A stretch of DNA of 64,000 nucleotides from Hyphomicrobiales bacterium. GTDB lineage: Bacteria > Pseudomonadota > Alphaproteobacteria > Rhizobiales > Beijerinckiaceae. Under the pieces are notes generated by a model. It did not search any database and was not told the DNA's origin. It saw nothing but the letters and a program-made list of their open reading frames with translations. The DNA lies in assembly GCA_027487245.1 (NCBI GenBank), contig JAIYDY010000022.1, positions 1-64,000 on the forward strand, written 5' to 3'. Positions 63,714 to 64,000 of the stretch are shown in pieces. Both the position numbers and the translations under genes were made by a program. How positions within the stretch are numbered: position 1 is the first letter of the stretch; each line of letters opens with the position of its first letter.

Positions 63714-64000
63714 AAACCTCACGCATGTTTCCGGACCAGACCGCCATCAGGGCGCGTCATGCCGCGCTTGTTTCCGGCTCGCAGCGCGAGCGCTGGGTGA
63801 CGCTGGCGGTCGTGCTGGCCATGGCTGGCGTGGCGCTGCTGGCCATCGTCAGGCTGGAATTCTCGTTTGCCAGGCTCGGCAGCGGGATCGTGCAACTTGG
63901 CACCTTCCTCGGGCTGATGGTGCCGCCGACGCCGGGCACGCAATTGTGGGCCCTGCTGAAGGCACTGGCCGAAACCGTGGCAATTGCCTTTCTGGGCACG
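63710..64000 (+). CDS. phnE: Second phosphonate ABC permease PhnE (3' end cut off by window edge)
   Basis: First 97 residues of a second PhnE-type permease: cytoplasmic start (MKTSRMFPDQTAIRARHAAL), a membrane segment (VTLAVVLAMAGVALLAIV), then LGTFLGLMVPPTPGTQLWALLKALAETVAIAFLGT, the typical beginning of the transport domain. ATGA overlap with the first phnE. Duplicate phnE genes are usual in this kind of operon; the pair probably forms a heterodimeric channel. Confidence 0.9.
   Translation, partial: MKTSRMFPDQTAIRARHAALVSGSQRERWVTLAVVLAMAGVALLAIVRLEFSFARLGSGIVQLGTFLGLMVPPTPGTQLWALLKALAETVAIAFLGT

Overview
The window is GC-rich chromosomal DNA, almost fully coding, organised in many short operons with ATGA/TGATG stop-start overlaps. 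It contains a type II-like Sox thiosulfate-oxidation cluster, pcaHG, Pho boxes built of 11-bp repeats, a Rhodobacter-type PmtA, and intergenic palindromic repeats of the 'CTCATCCT...AGGATGAG' and 'ATCCCGGCC...GGCCGGGAT' kinds. Together these suggest an alphaproteobacterium, most likely of the Hyphomicrobiales (Rhizobiales). No rRNA is present, so the genus cannot be named. There is no sign of phage, IS elements or CRISPR.

Layout, left to right. 1-2551: a truncated aldo/keto reductase, then an aminoethylphosphonate (AEP) degradation pair (FAD oxidoreductase plus phosphonatase phnX). 2666-4318: ettA (ABC-F translation factor). 4489-15533: a complete sox cluster. Minus strand: soxYZ-B-C-D-E-F plus a metallo-beta-lactamase-fold gene; plus strand: soxAX; then divergent soxV and soxS-soxR. 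An ATTC-N8-GAAT-type operator lies in each of the two divergent promoter regions. 15734-19789: a fused FadB-like enzyme and the pseudouridine-degrading pair psuK-psuG.

20030-23956: an ABC importer with a Pho box and a fused permease, a candidate AEP transporter, followed by a decayed glutathione S-transferase fragment. 24189-31017: a Liv-type transporter led by a formamidase/acetamidase gene, with a divergent AtzH/HpxZ-like gene. 31064-36263: a creatininase-family enzyme, a polyamine-type ABC importer and a cupin. 36459-44857: an oligopeptide importer with gamma-glutamyltransferase and DUF1028 genes. 45028-48163: aroE-like, pcaHG and a beta-keto-acid cleavage enzyme. 48568-57888: a D-amino-acid dehydrogenase-like gene divergent from an RpiR regulator, a second Dpp importer and an M81 (MlrC-like) peptidase.

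58056-64000: a tRNA with a CAU anticodon (probably Ile2), pmtA, then a phosphate-starvation block: plcP-like phospholipase and agt-like glycosyltransferase (lipid remodelling) followed by phnCDE (phosphonate uptake). Each of the two units in this block carries its own Pho box.

The common themes are scavenging of organic N, P and S through at least six ABC importers, lithotrophic sulfur oxidation under a persulfide-responsive repressor, and a PhoB-type regulon whose members are spread across the window. No wholly unknown gene system was found. The most interesting signals are regulatory: three Pho boxes, two sox operators, and a repeat element that appears to supply the soxD start codon.
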